NCBI GenBank assembly: GCA_002068775.1 | Contig: MWAX01000132.1 | Coordinates: forward strand, 1 to 18,197 | Reading direction: 5' to 3' | Origin: Actinobacteria bacterium ADurb.Bin346 | GTDB taxonomy: Bacteria; Actinomycetota; Humimicrobiia; Humimicrobiales; Humimicrobiaceae | Length of the DNA stretch: 18,197 bases | In this document: one piece after another, positions 7,474 through 14,429 of the stretch | Position numbering within the stretch: the stretch's first letter is position 1 | How the letters are laid out: each line of letters begins with the position of its first letter | Translations under genes and position numbers: made by a program | The notes under the pieces: generated by a model | What the model was told of the DNA's origin: nothing | Seen by the model: only the letters and a program-made list of their open reading frames with translations | Databases searched by the model: none

Positions 7474-8313
7474 TTATATTATTGACCTTAGCCACTTGAC
7501 GCTGGACGCTATTTTATCATCAGTGCCTGAGCATTCTATTGAAATGTCTCCGCTCCAGTTTGTTTCTTTAAGATAGTCAATGCATCTTTTTATATTTTCA
7601 GCATTCACACCCTCGCCAATTGCCACTTCGCTGACGCCTATGCCTGTGGATTCTCCCCTTAATGCTGCGGCAAGAGAAGGGCTAACATCTTTAATATGGG
7701 AATGGCTGCAATATTTCCTCAGTGATTTAAGATATTCAAGGGGGTCGTGACCCTGGATAAATGTGTTGCCTGTGTCCATGTTAAGACCAAGGTATTCGGA
7801 CTCAAAGTGTCCAAGAAGCTTCTGCATGAATTCAATGTCTCCTGTATACGGGCCATGAGGCTCCACATTTATTTTTATCTTATAGTCTTCAGCCCATTTC
7901 AGGCATTCAGTGTAGTTCTTTATTGCCTGCTTTAAAACTTCATCTTTGGGCATATCAAATTCCTTGCCGCTGTCTGTTGTGTCTACCAGCGGACATCCCA
8001 GCTCTTTAGCAAAGCGGATGGACTGTGTCACGTACTGGACGCCAAAGACCGCTCCGTCAAAGCCCATAATAGGATACGAGGCATCGATCTGGGATATTCT
8101 TAAATTCCTTGCTTCACAAAGTCTCCTGATTTGAATTGGATTTTCCTTCAGCGAAAGGCTTGGCTCATATCCCATTGCCTGAATAAAATATTGTCCGTCG
8201 ATTATCCCAAATTCGACATGCTCAAGATTATACTTGGCAGCAGAATCCAGCGCATCCATATAGCCTGCGCTTAAAGTTCTCCAGTTATCTGTGTGCATAC
8301 CTAATCCGATCAT
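7474..8313 (-). CDS. Sugar phosphate isomerase/epimerase (xylose isomerase-like TIM barrel)
   Basis: This 279-residue barrel protein is of the same superfamily as the product of 618-1460 but clearly divergent from it. Predicted metal ligands are E151 (NVEPHG), D180 (NMDTGN), H206 (HSHIKD) and E260 (SIECSG), so the active site is complete. It probably interconverts or dehydrates the imported sugar or its oxidised derivative in the cytoplasm. A very strong GAGGAGG ribosome site precedes the ATG. It lies directly upstream of the LacI regulator and could be co-transcribed with it. A 427-bp upstream region holds a perfect 12-bp palindrome and a 15-nt tandem repeat. Confidence 0.88.
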   Translation of the reverse strand: MIGLGMHTDNWRTLSAGYMDALDSAAKYNLEHVEFGIIDGQYFIQAMGYEPSLSLKENPIQIRRLCEARNLRISQIDASYPIMGFDGAVFGVQYVTQSIRFAKELGCPLVDTTDSGKEFDMPKDEVLKQAIKNYTECLKWAEDYKIKINVEPHGPYTGDIEFMQKLLGHFESEYLGLNMDTGNTFIQGHDPLEYLKSLRKYCSHSHIKDVSPSLAAALRGESTGIGVSEVAIGEGVNAENIKRCIDYLKETNWSGDISIECSGTDDKIASSVKWLRSII

Positions 8314-8440
8314 TTTAATCCTCCTCTTCTATGTTTTTATTATATTTTTTTTATTGATAATATTTATTTGATTGTGTTTATCTAATACTGTTAAATTTTT
8401 TTGATTTAAAAATTGTTGAATTTGAAAGTAAAGATTTTCA

Positions 8441-8485
8441 GGCATTGCTTTTTAAGGTATTGCTTTTTAAGACATCGCTTTAATG
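8441..8485. repeat. 15-nt tandem repeat
   Basis: GGCATTGCTTTTTAA (8441-8455) is followed by GGTATTGCTTTTTAA (8456-8470), identical at 14 of 15 positions. A third, decayed unit begins GACATCGCTTTA. It lies 128-172 bp upstream of the epimerase start. Confidence 0.75.
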
Positions 8486-8534
8486 CTTTTTGATTTGTCC
8501 TGCTTATTTATACTGAAGTGCTGTTTTTTATTCA

Positions 8535-8564
8535 TTTATACGTATAATTATAAATTTTTTACAA
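8535..8564 (-). promoter_or_regulatory. Predicted promoter overlapping the operator palindrome
   Basis: On the minus strand TTGTAA (8559-8564) and TATAAA (8535-8540) are 18 bp apart. The -35 is the same hexamer proposed for the binding-protein gene. An alternative -10, TATAAT, lies just upstream of the palindrome. The leader to the epimerase would be over 200 nt. Confidence 0.35.
8536..8547. promoter_or_regulatory. Candidate LacI-family operator, perfect palindrome TTATACGTATAA
   Basis: This is a perfect 12-bp palindrome with central CG and the best fit to the local consensus TTAWWCGWWTAA. It overlaps the proposed -10 of the promoter upstream of the epimerase at 7474-8313. It is the strongest single operator candidate in the cluster. 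Confidence 0.55.
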
Positions 8565-8579
8565 TTTAGCACATTTAAT

Positions 8580-8696
8580 CAACTTCAGCAAGAGAAAATT
8601 GAACCGGAAACTGGAAATATCATCAACCCGGGTGCTATCAAAGCAACTGTTAACAAAGCAGCCATTCCAGACCCTTCCGAAAGAGCTTTACTGTAA
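8580..8696 (+). pseudogene. Orphan C-terminal coding remnant
   Basis: A start-less open stretch of about 38 codons ends in TAA at 8694-8696. Its translation looks protein-like, for example EPETGNIINPGAIKATVNKA followed by AIPDPSERALL. It is more GC-rich than the AT-rich DNA before it. It lies opposite to all neighbouring genes and has no ribosome site or ATG. It may be the 3' end of a deleted gene. The family is not recognised. Confidence 0.35.
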
Positions 8697-8740
8697 AAAC
8701 ACTTTAACTGGCGTGAACACCCTTATTTTTTAGAGCGCGC

Positions 8741-9727
8741 TTATTTCTTCATCATTTCATCAAATGCCATAGTAGAAGGCATGATGTTTATCTTTTTTGC
8801 AAATTCACATGCCTCTGCTGCTCCCCTGAGTCTTTCCATGCCGGAATCTTCCCATTCAATTGAAAGCGGCCCCTGATAATTAATCTCATTAAGCTCCCTG
8901 ATAATTGCCGAGAAATCCACGTCTCCCCTTCCCGGAGAACGGAAATTCCATCCTCTTCTTGTTTTTCCGAATTCAATATGCGAGCCAAGAATTCCTGTCA
9001 GTCCGTCAAGAGTGACTGACGCATCTTTGATGTGTACATGGTAAACCCTGTCCGGCAATTCCCGTATCATAAGATGAGGCTTCAAACCCTGCCATAACAG
9101 GTGGCTTGGATCAAAATTCATGCCCAGTGTTTTTCTGAAATTGAAAGATTCTAAAAGCCTGACAAATGAGTAATAATCAAAAGCTATTTCTGTGGGATGT
9201 ACCTCGAGCGCAAATTTAATATCCCGTTTGTCCATTTCATCAAACAGGGGATTCCACCTGTCAACAACTGTCTTGTAACCTTCCTCTACCATTTCTTCAG
9301 ATGTCTGCGGGAATGAGTACCAGTAGGGCCATATGGGTGAGCCTGTAAAGCCAGTGATTATTTTAATGCCAAGATTTTCTGCAGCAAGTATCACATATCT
9401 TACTTCTTGAATAGCCCACTCCCTCATTGCATCAAAATCATCTGCAACTGAAGCCGGAGCAAAACCATTGTGCCTCTTATCAAGCACATCGCCTACTAAC
9501 TGGCCGCAAAGGTGAGCGCTTATCGCCCAGCAATTTAAATTGTATTTTTTCAGCGTATCTTTGATCTCTTTCACATATGAAGAGTCCTCTGCTGCTTTTT
9601 TCGGGTTCACATGATTTCCCCAGGTAGCCAGTTCAAGGCCCTCATAACCCATCCCTGAGGCGGTCCTGCACATCTCTTCAAGAGTCAGGTCTGCCCATTG
9701 TCCTGTAAAAATCGTTACTGGTCTCAT
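8741..9727 (-). CDS. Sugar phosphate isomerase/epimerase (xylose isomerase-like TIM barrel, longer type)
   Basis: This 328-residue barrel protein is longer than its two paralogs. Predicted metal ligands are E175 (LEVHP), D206 (NFDPSH), H232 (HVHIKD) and E291 (SIEWED). The motifs NFDPSHLLWQG and SPGRGDVDF belong to a widespread subgroup often found beside Gfo/Idh dehydrogenases in sugar catabolic clusters. Probable roles are isomerisation, epimerisation or dehydration of a keto-sugar or inosose. An AGGAGGAG ribosome site precedes the ATG. No operator-like CG palindrome was seen upstream; that gap carries instead a short 15-nt repeat. The exact reaction is unknown. Confidence 0.88.
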   Translation of the reverse strand: MRPVTIFTGQWADLTLEEMCRTASGMGYEGLELATWGNHVNPKKAAEDSSYVKEIKDTLKKYNLNCWAISAHLCGQLVGDVLDKRHNGFAPASVADDFDAMREWAIQEVRYVILAAENLGIKIITGFTGSPIWPYWYSFPQTSEEMVEEGYKTVVDRWNPLFDEMDKRDIKFALEVHPTEIAFDYYSFVRLLESFNFRKTLGMNFDPSHLLWQGLKPHLMIRELPDRVYHVHIKDASVTLDGLTGILGSHIEFGKTRRGWNFRSPGRGDVDFSAIIRELNEINYQGPLSIEWEDSGMERLRGAAEACEFAKKINIMPSTMAFDEMMKK

Positions 9728-9821
9728 TTCATTCTCCTCCTGTCAAACTAATAGTATAAAGAAATGCTATTTTAACTGATAAATAAGATATTGCTTAAAT
9801 AATAAAGCTCCTTTGCTGCCT

Positions 9822-9851
9822 TACTGCTTTACTACCTGATGCTTTACTACC
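9822..9851. repeat. 15-nt tandem duplication
   Basis: TACTGCTTTACTACC (9822-9836) is followed directly by TGATGCTTTACTACC (9837-9851); 13 of 15 bases agree. It lies between the MFS gene and the longer epimerase gene, about 95-125 bp upstream of the latter. Confidence 0.65.
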
Positions 9852-9916
9852 AGATATTATAAGAAAAATATTGCTTTTTTTCATCAAGAAAATGGATATG
9901 ACCCGGGTCCTGATTT

Positions 9917-11125
9917 TCAGTTCTGCTGTTTTTTATTCCGGATAAGCATAATCATAAATACAAGAATAAAGACTCCAGCCATAATTAATGGTGAGATCCC
10001 CAATGAGAACAGCATGTTTTTTACTGAGATATATTTGGTTAAAAATGGCGCGGCGGATAAACCCATATTTGAAGCTGCAAATAAAATAGTCACAAGAACT
10101 CCCCTGCCTTTTTCATAAATAGTGCTGCCTGTTGAAATCAGGAGCGGAAAGAGCGCTGAATAACCAAATCCCGCAACTGCAATAAGCACATATATCAGGT
10201 AAACAGACTTCATAAAAATAAGGATTGAAACCGCTGCGACTGCTGTTGCAGACAGAATTGCCATGAGCTTAGTTGCCGTTATTCTGCCGGACAGTATCAG
10301 TGCCAGGACCCTGCCGGCAATTATAAATATCCAAAACAAAGTAAGGACAAATCCTGCTGACCGGATATCAAGACCTCTTTCAAGCCTGAAAAAAGTGGGT
10401 GCCCATGTTGCCATTACTGTTTCAGAAGCACAATATAAGATAATTGCAAAGAAAATAAAAACCAGGATAAGGTTGCTGCTTCTATTTATAAAAATATCTT
10501 TAAGGTTTGCTTTTTCCTCTTTAAAAATTGCAGCACCGCTTTTCCTTCTTGCAAGCAGCAGGAAGTATAATGCTATGTTTACTGCAATAATAAAAATAAT
10601 GACATAATATGAAAACCTCCAGTTAAGCCCCGCTTTTATTATTGAAGATGAAATAAAAGGCGAAACAAGAGCGCCAACCGGATAAAAGGTCAAAAGAACT
10701 GTGACGAGACGTTCCTTGTTTGCAACATTGCTTGTAAGAACAATCTCATTTGCCTGTATCCATATAACGCCAAGTGTATATCCACAGACAAAATAAAGTA
10801 TGTAAAATACAATAAGGTTTGAATTAAAAGCCTGGATGACAATTAGCGGAATGGTCAGTAGATACGCTGCAACAATTACCTGTATCCTGGTAAATTTCCT
10901 GTTGAAAAGAACAGATGTCATTTGTCCTGCAACAGCTCCGACCGTAAAAAAAGTGAATATAAGGCTTAAGTCAGTGGTTTTAATGCCTGTGGTTCTACTC
11001 ATGTCCAGGAGCATAAGACTGGCAATATTATAAAATACAGAAAAGATAAAAATAGAAAGAAAATTAGGTATTTCCTTAAGATAATCAATGAGCCTGTCCC
11101 TGGGCATAATATTCTGTTCTTCCAA
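9917..11125 (-). CDS. MFS transporter, 12-span
   Basis: This protein of 402 residues has about 12 hydrophobic spans in two halves, with a charged central loop (about 195-215). It is typical of the major facilitator superfamily. Motifs such as ATWAPTFFR and the overall pattern are reminiscent of sugar permeases of the FucP-like or related groups, but substrate specificity cannot be read. The annotated start is TTG at 11125, chosen because AAAGG lies 6 nt upstream. The ATG at 11107 is an alternative that would shorten it by 6 residues. The gene follows the GNAT gene by 33 bp on the same strand, so the two likely form one operon. Confidence 0.85.
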   Translation of the reverse strand: MEEQNIMPRDRLIDYLKEIPNFLSIFIFSVFYNIASLMLLDMSRTTGIKTTDLSLIFTFFTVGAVAGQMTSVLFNRKFTRIQVIVAAYLLTIPLIVIQAFNSNLIVFYILYFVCGYTLGVIWIQANEIVLTSNVANKERLVTVLLTFYPVGALVSPFISSSIIKAGLNWRFSYYVIIFIIAVNIALYFLLLARRKSGAAIFKEEKANLKDIFINRSSNLILVFIFFAIILYCASETVMATWAPTFFRLERGLDIRSAGFVLTLFWIFIIAGRVLALILSGRITATKLMAILSATAVAAVSILIFMKSVYLIYVLIAVAGFGYSALFPLLISTGSTIYEKGRGVLVTILFAASNMGLSAAPFLTKYISVKNMLFSLGISPLIMAGVFILVFMIMLIRNKKQQN

Positions 11126-11158
11126 AACTAACCTTTCAAGATAATAGTCCGGACGCTT

Positions 11159-11593
11159 TTAATAGTTTAATTCCATGATGTGATCTCTGCCATTGACCTG
11201 TCCGTTAAATTCAAATCCGAAACTTCTGTAGAGTTTAATGGCGACTATGCTTTCCTTATGAACCCCCAGCAAAATTTTATTATATTTTTTATCCTGCTTT
11301 ATAAGTTCCGTCAACATTTTAAATGAAGACCTGCCAAAGCCTTTTGACTGATATCTTCTGTCTATCATAAATCTGTAAATCCAGTATTGCCCGTCTTTGC
11401 GGTCAATGCCATACATAGCAAAACCAATCGGTTTTTCATCATTGTAAATTGCCAGGGGTATGCACTCCTGCTGGACCTTAGCCTGGGCCAGCGATACTGC
11501 ATTTGAAGTCAGGAAGTCCCGCTGGTTTTCATAAACACAGAGGTCTATTATTTCCCAGAAATTATCATAATCTACGTTTTTTAAAGTAATCAT
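11159..11593 (-). CDS. GNAT acetyltransferase, BltD-like (spermine/spermidine acetyltransferase type)
   Basis: This 144-residue GNAT protein has the acetyl-CoA-binding motif RRYQSKGFGRSS (79-90) and a C-terminal LYRSFGFEFNG (121-131). The arrangement GFAMYGID, RFMIDRRYQSKGFG, AIKLYRSFGFEFNG closely resembles Bacillus BltD/PaiA-type polyamine acetyltransferases. It likely transfers acetyl groups from acetyl-CoA to a small amine, possibly spermidine or spermine. The length is typical. An AGGA lies close before the ATG. It is followed at 33 bp by an MFS gene, an arrangement like that of blt and bltD, and preceded by a 15-nt tandem repeat array. The polyamine substrate is inferred from similarity recalled by eye, not from a search. 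Confidence 0.8.
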   Translation of the reverse strand: MITLKNVDYDNFWEIIDLCVYENQRDFLTSNAVSLAQAKVQQECIPLAIYNDEKPIGFAMYGIDRKDGQYWIYRFMIDRRYQSKGFGRSSFKMLTELIKQDKKYNKILLGVHKESIVAIKLYRSFGFEFNGQVNGRDHIMELNY

Positions 11594-11610
11594 TTCCTGT
11601 CTGTCTCTAT

Positions 11611-11684
11611 TTTATCCGGCTTTATTTCATTCGGTTTTATTTCATCCCGCTTTATTTATAAGGCACTATTTTATCCGGCTTTAT
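11611..11684. repeat. Five-unit 15-nt tandem repeat array
   Basis: Consecutive units are TTTATCCGGCTTTAT (11611), TTCATTCGGTTTTAT (11626), TTCATCCCGCTTTAT (11641), a decayed 14-nt unit (11656), and TTTATCCGGCTTTAT again (11670). The first and last are identical within a 21-nt match. The array fills most of the gap between the amidohydrolase stop and the GNAT start. Confidence 0.85.
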
Positions 11685-11695
11685 TTAAAAATTCT

Positions 11696-12607
11696 TTACA
11701 AATCAAATAGTTTTATGGCATTTTCCCTGGCTATTTTATTAAAGACCTTCTCGCTGATTTTTTTTGTTTTTAACCAGTCGAGCAGCAGGTCGGCCATTCC
11801 GACTTCATCAGAAGTGGTGATAAGGTCAGTGCCGAAAAATAATCTGTCCTGGAATTCTTCCAGAAACTTTGGGCCGTATTTATCATCACGGGATAATGCA
11901 TTCAATGGAGTGAAGTCTGAAAGATCACCGTTTAAGTTAGGGTATCTTCTTAAAAGTTTTGGCACAACGCCTTCTTCCTTTACGGGTCCTTCAGGCATCC
12001 TGCCAAGCTGCTCCCCGTCATAGCGGTATATGTATCCCCTCTCGCCGGGAGTATCAAGTTTACCTATTTCTGACCAGAATATGGGACCGTGCCCGAATAT
12101 TATAAGATCCGGATATTTCTGGAGAGTGTGCTCAAGCTGCGGCAATCCCGGATCATCATAGAGTCCGAAGTCGCCATCAAGCTGGTCCGAGCCATCAAAA
12201 ATAACCGGCATCCCAACAGCCTCCGCATGCCTGAAAAGATTCTGCACCTTTGGATGCATAAGCGGCATATTGGGCATAACTTCACCAAGCCCTTTGCAGC
12301 CTTTGCCTTTATAATACCTGAGGAGCTGGTCAAGGGGCGCATCAGAAGAATTGGTCATTGCCCTAGGGTCGATATTGCAGAATGGGACAAACCTGTCGGG
12401 GTATTGCTGACAGATATCAAGAATATCTTCCATGCATTGCGGAAGATAGATTTCCGGACTGACAACTGGTAGAAGTATACCCTTTTCTATATTATATCTG
12501 TCATATATGCTGAGCAGTTTTTCAGGAGTATAAAAAAGACCTTGCTGCATTCCCATAAAAGGCGCCTGCTCTCTACGGTAGGCGTGGGCATGTATATCAA
12601 TAAACAT
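11696..12607 (-). CDS. Metal-dependent amidohydrolase (Amidohydro_2/ACMSD-like TIM barrel)
   Basis: This 303-residue protein starts with MFIDIHAHA, giving the HxH metal pair H6 and H8. Later candidate residues are E109 (LGEV), H173 (FGHGP) and D261 (FFGTD), the usual order for amidohydrolase-2 proteins, which include sugar lactonases, hydratases and decarboxylases. At the strand that normally ends in a metal-binding His (PVIFH-type), this protein reads PVIFDGSD, with D138 in its place. A role as lactonase or hydrolase acting after the dehydrogenase is plausible but inferred. GAGGG lies before the ATG. An operator-like palindrome and promoter lie about 50-75 bp upstream, linking it to the sugar cluster. 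Confidence 0.85.
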   Translation of the reverse strand: MFIDIHAHAYRREQAPFMGMQQGLFYTPEKLLSIYDRYNIEKGILLPVVSPEIYLPQCMEDILDICQQYPDRFVPFCNIDPRAMTNSSDAPLDQLLRYYKGKGCKGLGEVMPNMPLMHPKVQNLFRHAEAVGMPVIFDGSDQLDGDFGLYDDPGLPQLEHTLQKYPDLIIFGHGPIFWSEIGKLDTPGERGYIYRYDGEQLGRMPEGPVKEEGVVPKLLRRYPNLNGDLSDFTPLNALSRDDKYGPKFLEEFQDRLFFGTDLITTSDEVGMADLLLDWLKTKKISEKVFNKIARENAIKLFDL

Positions 12608-12654
12608 TGTGATCCCTCTTTCATTTCAAATCTTACAATATCTTATAATATATA

Positions 12655-12684
12655 TGTATATATTCGAATAAATCCGGACACCAA
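12655..12684 (-). promoter_or_regulatory. Predicted amidohydrolase promoter
   Basis: On the minus strand TTGGTG (12679-12684) and TATACA (12655-12660) are 18 bp apart, each a 4/6 match. The operator candidate lies within the spacer. Confidence 0.35.
12660..12671. promoter_or_regulatory. Candidate LacI-family operator ATATTCGAATAA
   Basis: The central TATTCGAATA is a perfect 10-bp palindrome. The 12-mer matches TTAWWCGWWTAA at 11 of 12 positions. It lies 53 bp upstream of the amidohydrolase start, between the predicted -35 and -10, where binding would exclude RNA polymerase. Confidence 0.45.
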
Positions 12685-13034
12685 TTCCACTTTTTAACCG
12701 ATAGACTTTCCGTTTCTTAATGGGCACTTTTTAGTCCATGGGTCCTATGGTTTTTAATATATAAAAATTTATCATAACAATCAATCTAATTTAATATACC
12801 TATAGCTGTAAAAGTTTACCGTGATGAAGATTTCTTTTTTGCTGAAAACAAAAACCTTGCTGTTTGTGGCACTGGGGATACGCCGCAAGAAGCTATACAG
12901 GATTTAACATTGCATATTACCCATTTTTTGAATACTATAAGAATTTAGATAATTCTCATCTGGCAGGTGATGCTTTAAGGCTAAAAGCTCTTTATAAAAA
13001 TTTATTGGTAGAAGAGCAAGATGCAAACTGTGTT
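12672..13034. other. Gene-poor region between amidohydrolase and glycosyltransferase genes
   Basis: Apart from the promoter overlapping its left edge and the decayed small gene at 12796-13018, no feature is seen. No strong terminator for the glycosyltransferase gene, which ends at 13035, was found. Confidence 0.5.
12796..13018 (+). pseudogene. Decayed HicB-like small gene (frameshifted, start lost)
   Basis: Two frames together read as one protein of about 75 residues. It begins IPIAVKVYRDEDFFFAENKN, continues LAVCGTGDTPQEAIQDLTLH, then after a frame change FEYYKNLDNSHLAGDALRLK. The pattern of a beta-rich start, a GDTPQEAI helix and a charged C-terminal helix is that of HicB-like/UPF0150 antitoxin-type domains. 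The expected start codon is ATA (12796), not ATG. The frame changes at the six-T run 12924-12929; one extra T would restore it. The 3' end is unclear and runs toward the glycosyltransferase stop codon. No HicA-like partner is visible. Family naming rests on pattern recognition only. Confidence 0.55.
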
Positions 13035-14264
13035 TTAAATTTTAAATCTTTCTATATCAGTTTCTTCAGGCAATTCATCTTCATAATAATCATCGTTTAC
13101 CAGAGAGACCTTTTCAGGAGTATTTACATCATAAATTCTGCCTTTCCAGTAAACACCTTTCTTAAACCTTACCTGTATGTAAGAATTTATTGCAACCGCA
13201 ATTATAAAGCAGACTGATATTGGAGTTAAAAAAATATCAAGCAGACGCTCCTTAAATCTAAGGGAAAGCACAGTCTTAATGACAAATACAAAAAGTATAT
13301 GCAGCATAATAAGCAGCAGAAAAGTTTTTGACCATTCAAATAAAACAGCAATGGGAAGAAGTATAAATGGAGATAAGAAAAGCGCAGAATAAAAAGCAAC
13401 AGCTATTGCTTCCATAAGCCCATTATAATCAAATGCTGCAAATATAAACTTTGAAAAGCCTGTTATTGTATCCTTAAAGTTTTTATACATCCTGCAGAAA
13501 ATATTGCTGCTTCCATCAAAAACCATGTATTTAAACCCTGCAGCTTTTATTTTTTTTGACAGGTGCACGTCTTCAAGTATTTCAGCTTTTACAGACTCAT
13601 GCCCACCAAATTTAAAATATGCTTGCCTTTTAAACATGAAAAACTGCCCAATTCCTGTGCTGAAAAATTTACCTTTTGTTTTTTTAACCAGTGCCAGAGG
13701 CATCATTGTAAACAGGCCCATTCCTATAAAAGATACAAGCATTCGCTCTGTAAATGTAACCATTAACTGTTTCGGGTAAACAGATATACCATCAAGCTTG
13801 TTTTGTACCATGGCTGCCAGCGCTTTTGATACTGTATCGGGAAAATGCAGGGTATCAGCATCAGTAAATATAAGATAATCTCCTTTTGCATAAGAGGACA
13901 GCTGATGGCATGCCCAGGACTTACCCATCCAGCCATCTTCTATTTTTTTTCCTTTTATAAGCTTTATCCTTGTATCTTTTAGCTCCATCTGCTTAACTAC
14001 TGCTGCTGTTGAATCTATGGAGCTGTCATCCAGTACCAGGATTTCAATGTTTTTATAATCCTGTTTAATCAAAGACAGAAGCAATTTTTTAATGTTCGAC
14101 TCTTCATTTCTTGCAGGAATTAAAATCGATATTAAGGGAGGTGATTCTTTTAGCTCTGCAGACAGCCCGAAGTTTTTAATATTTTTAAAATAGATCATAT
14201 TAATAATAAAGTTTATTAAGATAAAAGCAGTAAGACCTGTGGCAATATACTGATAATAGATCAT
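13035..14264 (-). CDS. Family 2 glycosyltransferase, membrane-anchored (CrtQ-like architecture)
   Basis: Taking the ATG at 14264 gives 409 residues. An upstream ATG at 14321 would add 19 residues but has no ribosome site, and the added part lacks family character. An N-terminal membrane span (about 4-27) precedes a GT-A domain: LISILIPARNEE (about 44-55), VLDDSS (77-82), the metal-binding DAD (135-137) and EILEDVHL with the acidic pair E231-D232. Several C-terminal hydrophobic spans follow, ending with YWKGRIYDV and an acidic tail. This layout is that of carotenoid or lipid glycosyltransferases such as 4,4'-diaponeurosporenoate glycosyltransferase. It would transfer a sugar from a nucleotide sugar to a lipid acceptor at the membrane. 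The acceptor is unknown and no carotenoid genes are nearby. Confidence 0.85.
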   Translation of the reverse strand: MIYYQYIATGLTAFILINFIINMIYFKNIKNFGLSAELKESPPLISILIPARNEESNIKKLLLSLIKQDYKNIEILVLDDSSIDSTAAVVKQMELKDTRIKLIKGKKIEDGWMGKSWACHQLSSYAKGDYLIFTDADTLHFPDTVSKALAAMVQNKLDGISVYPKQLMVTFTERMLVSFIGMGLFTMMPLALVKKTKGKFFSTGIGQFFMFKRQAYFKFGGHESVKAEILEDVHLSKKIKAAGFKYMVFDGSSNIFCRMYKNFKDTITGFSKFIFAAFDYNGLMEAIAVAFYSALFLSPFILLPIAVLFEWSKTFLLLIMLHILFVFVIKTVLSLRFKERLLDIFLTPISVCFIIAVAINSYIQVRFKKGVYWKGRIYDVNTPEKVSLVNDDYYEDELPEETDIERFKI

Positions 14265-14429
14265 TTTAGCTCTTTCTGTGAAAAGATATTGATGGAATAT
14301 AAGACGAGATGGCGCATGCAAAGTTTAATCATATTTAATAGGAATATTAATTTTATTAGAAGAATTGATAAGTCAAAGCAGCCTCCGACAGTTTCTGCTC
14401 ATGCTTTGCATTAATTTTTTTATTATTAC

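Larger units (their letters stand above)
8314..8740. other. Gene-poor intergenic region with operator, tandem repeat and coding scar
   Basis: This region contains a 15-nt tandem repeat (8441-8485), a candidate promoter and operator (8535-8564), and a short plus-strand coding remnant (8580-8696). No intact gene is visible. Confidence 0.6.

Noticed and set aside
12864..13217. 117-codon plus-strand open frame starting MWHWGYAARSYTG
   Set aside because: It is a composite: the 3' half of the decayed HicB-like gene plus antisense of the glycosyltransferase end. It has no ribosome site and the N-terminal part is out of frame with the remnant.
14265..14321. N-terminal extension of the glycosyltransferase from an ATG at 14321
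   Set aside because: No ribosome site precedes it, and the extra 19 residues come before the natural membrane-span start at 14264.
14316..14411. ATGCAAAG and CTTTGCAT inverted repeat between the glycosyltransferase and DoxX genes
   Set aside because: The arms are only 8 bp and about 80 bp apart, with no supporting structure or terminator tract.
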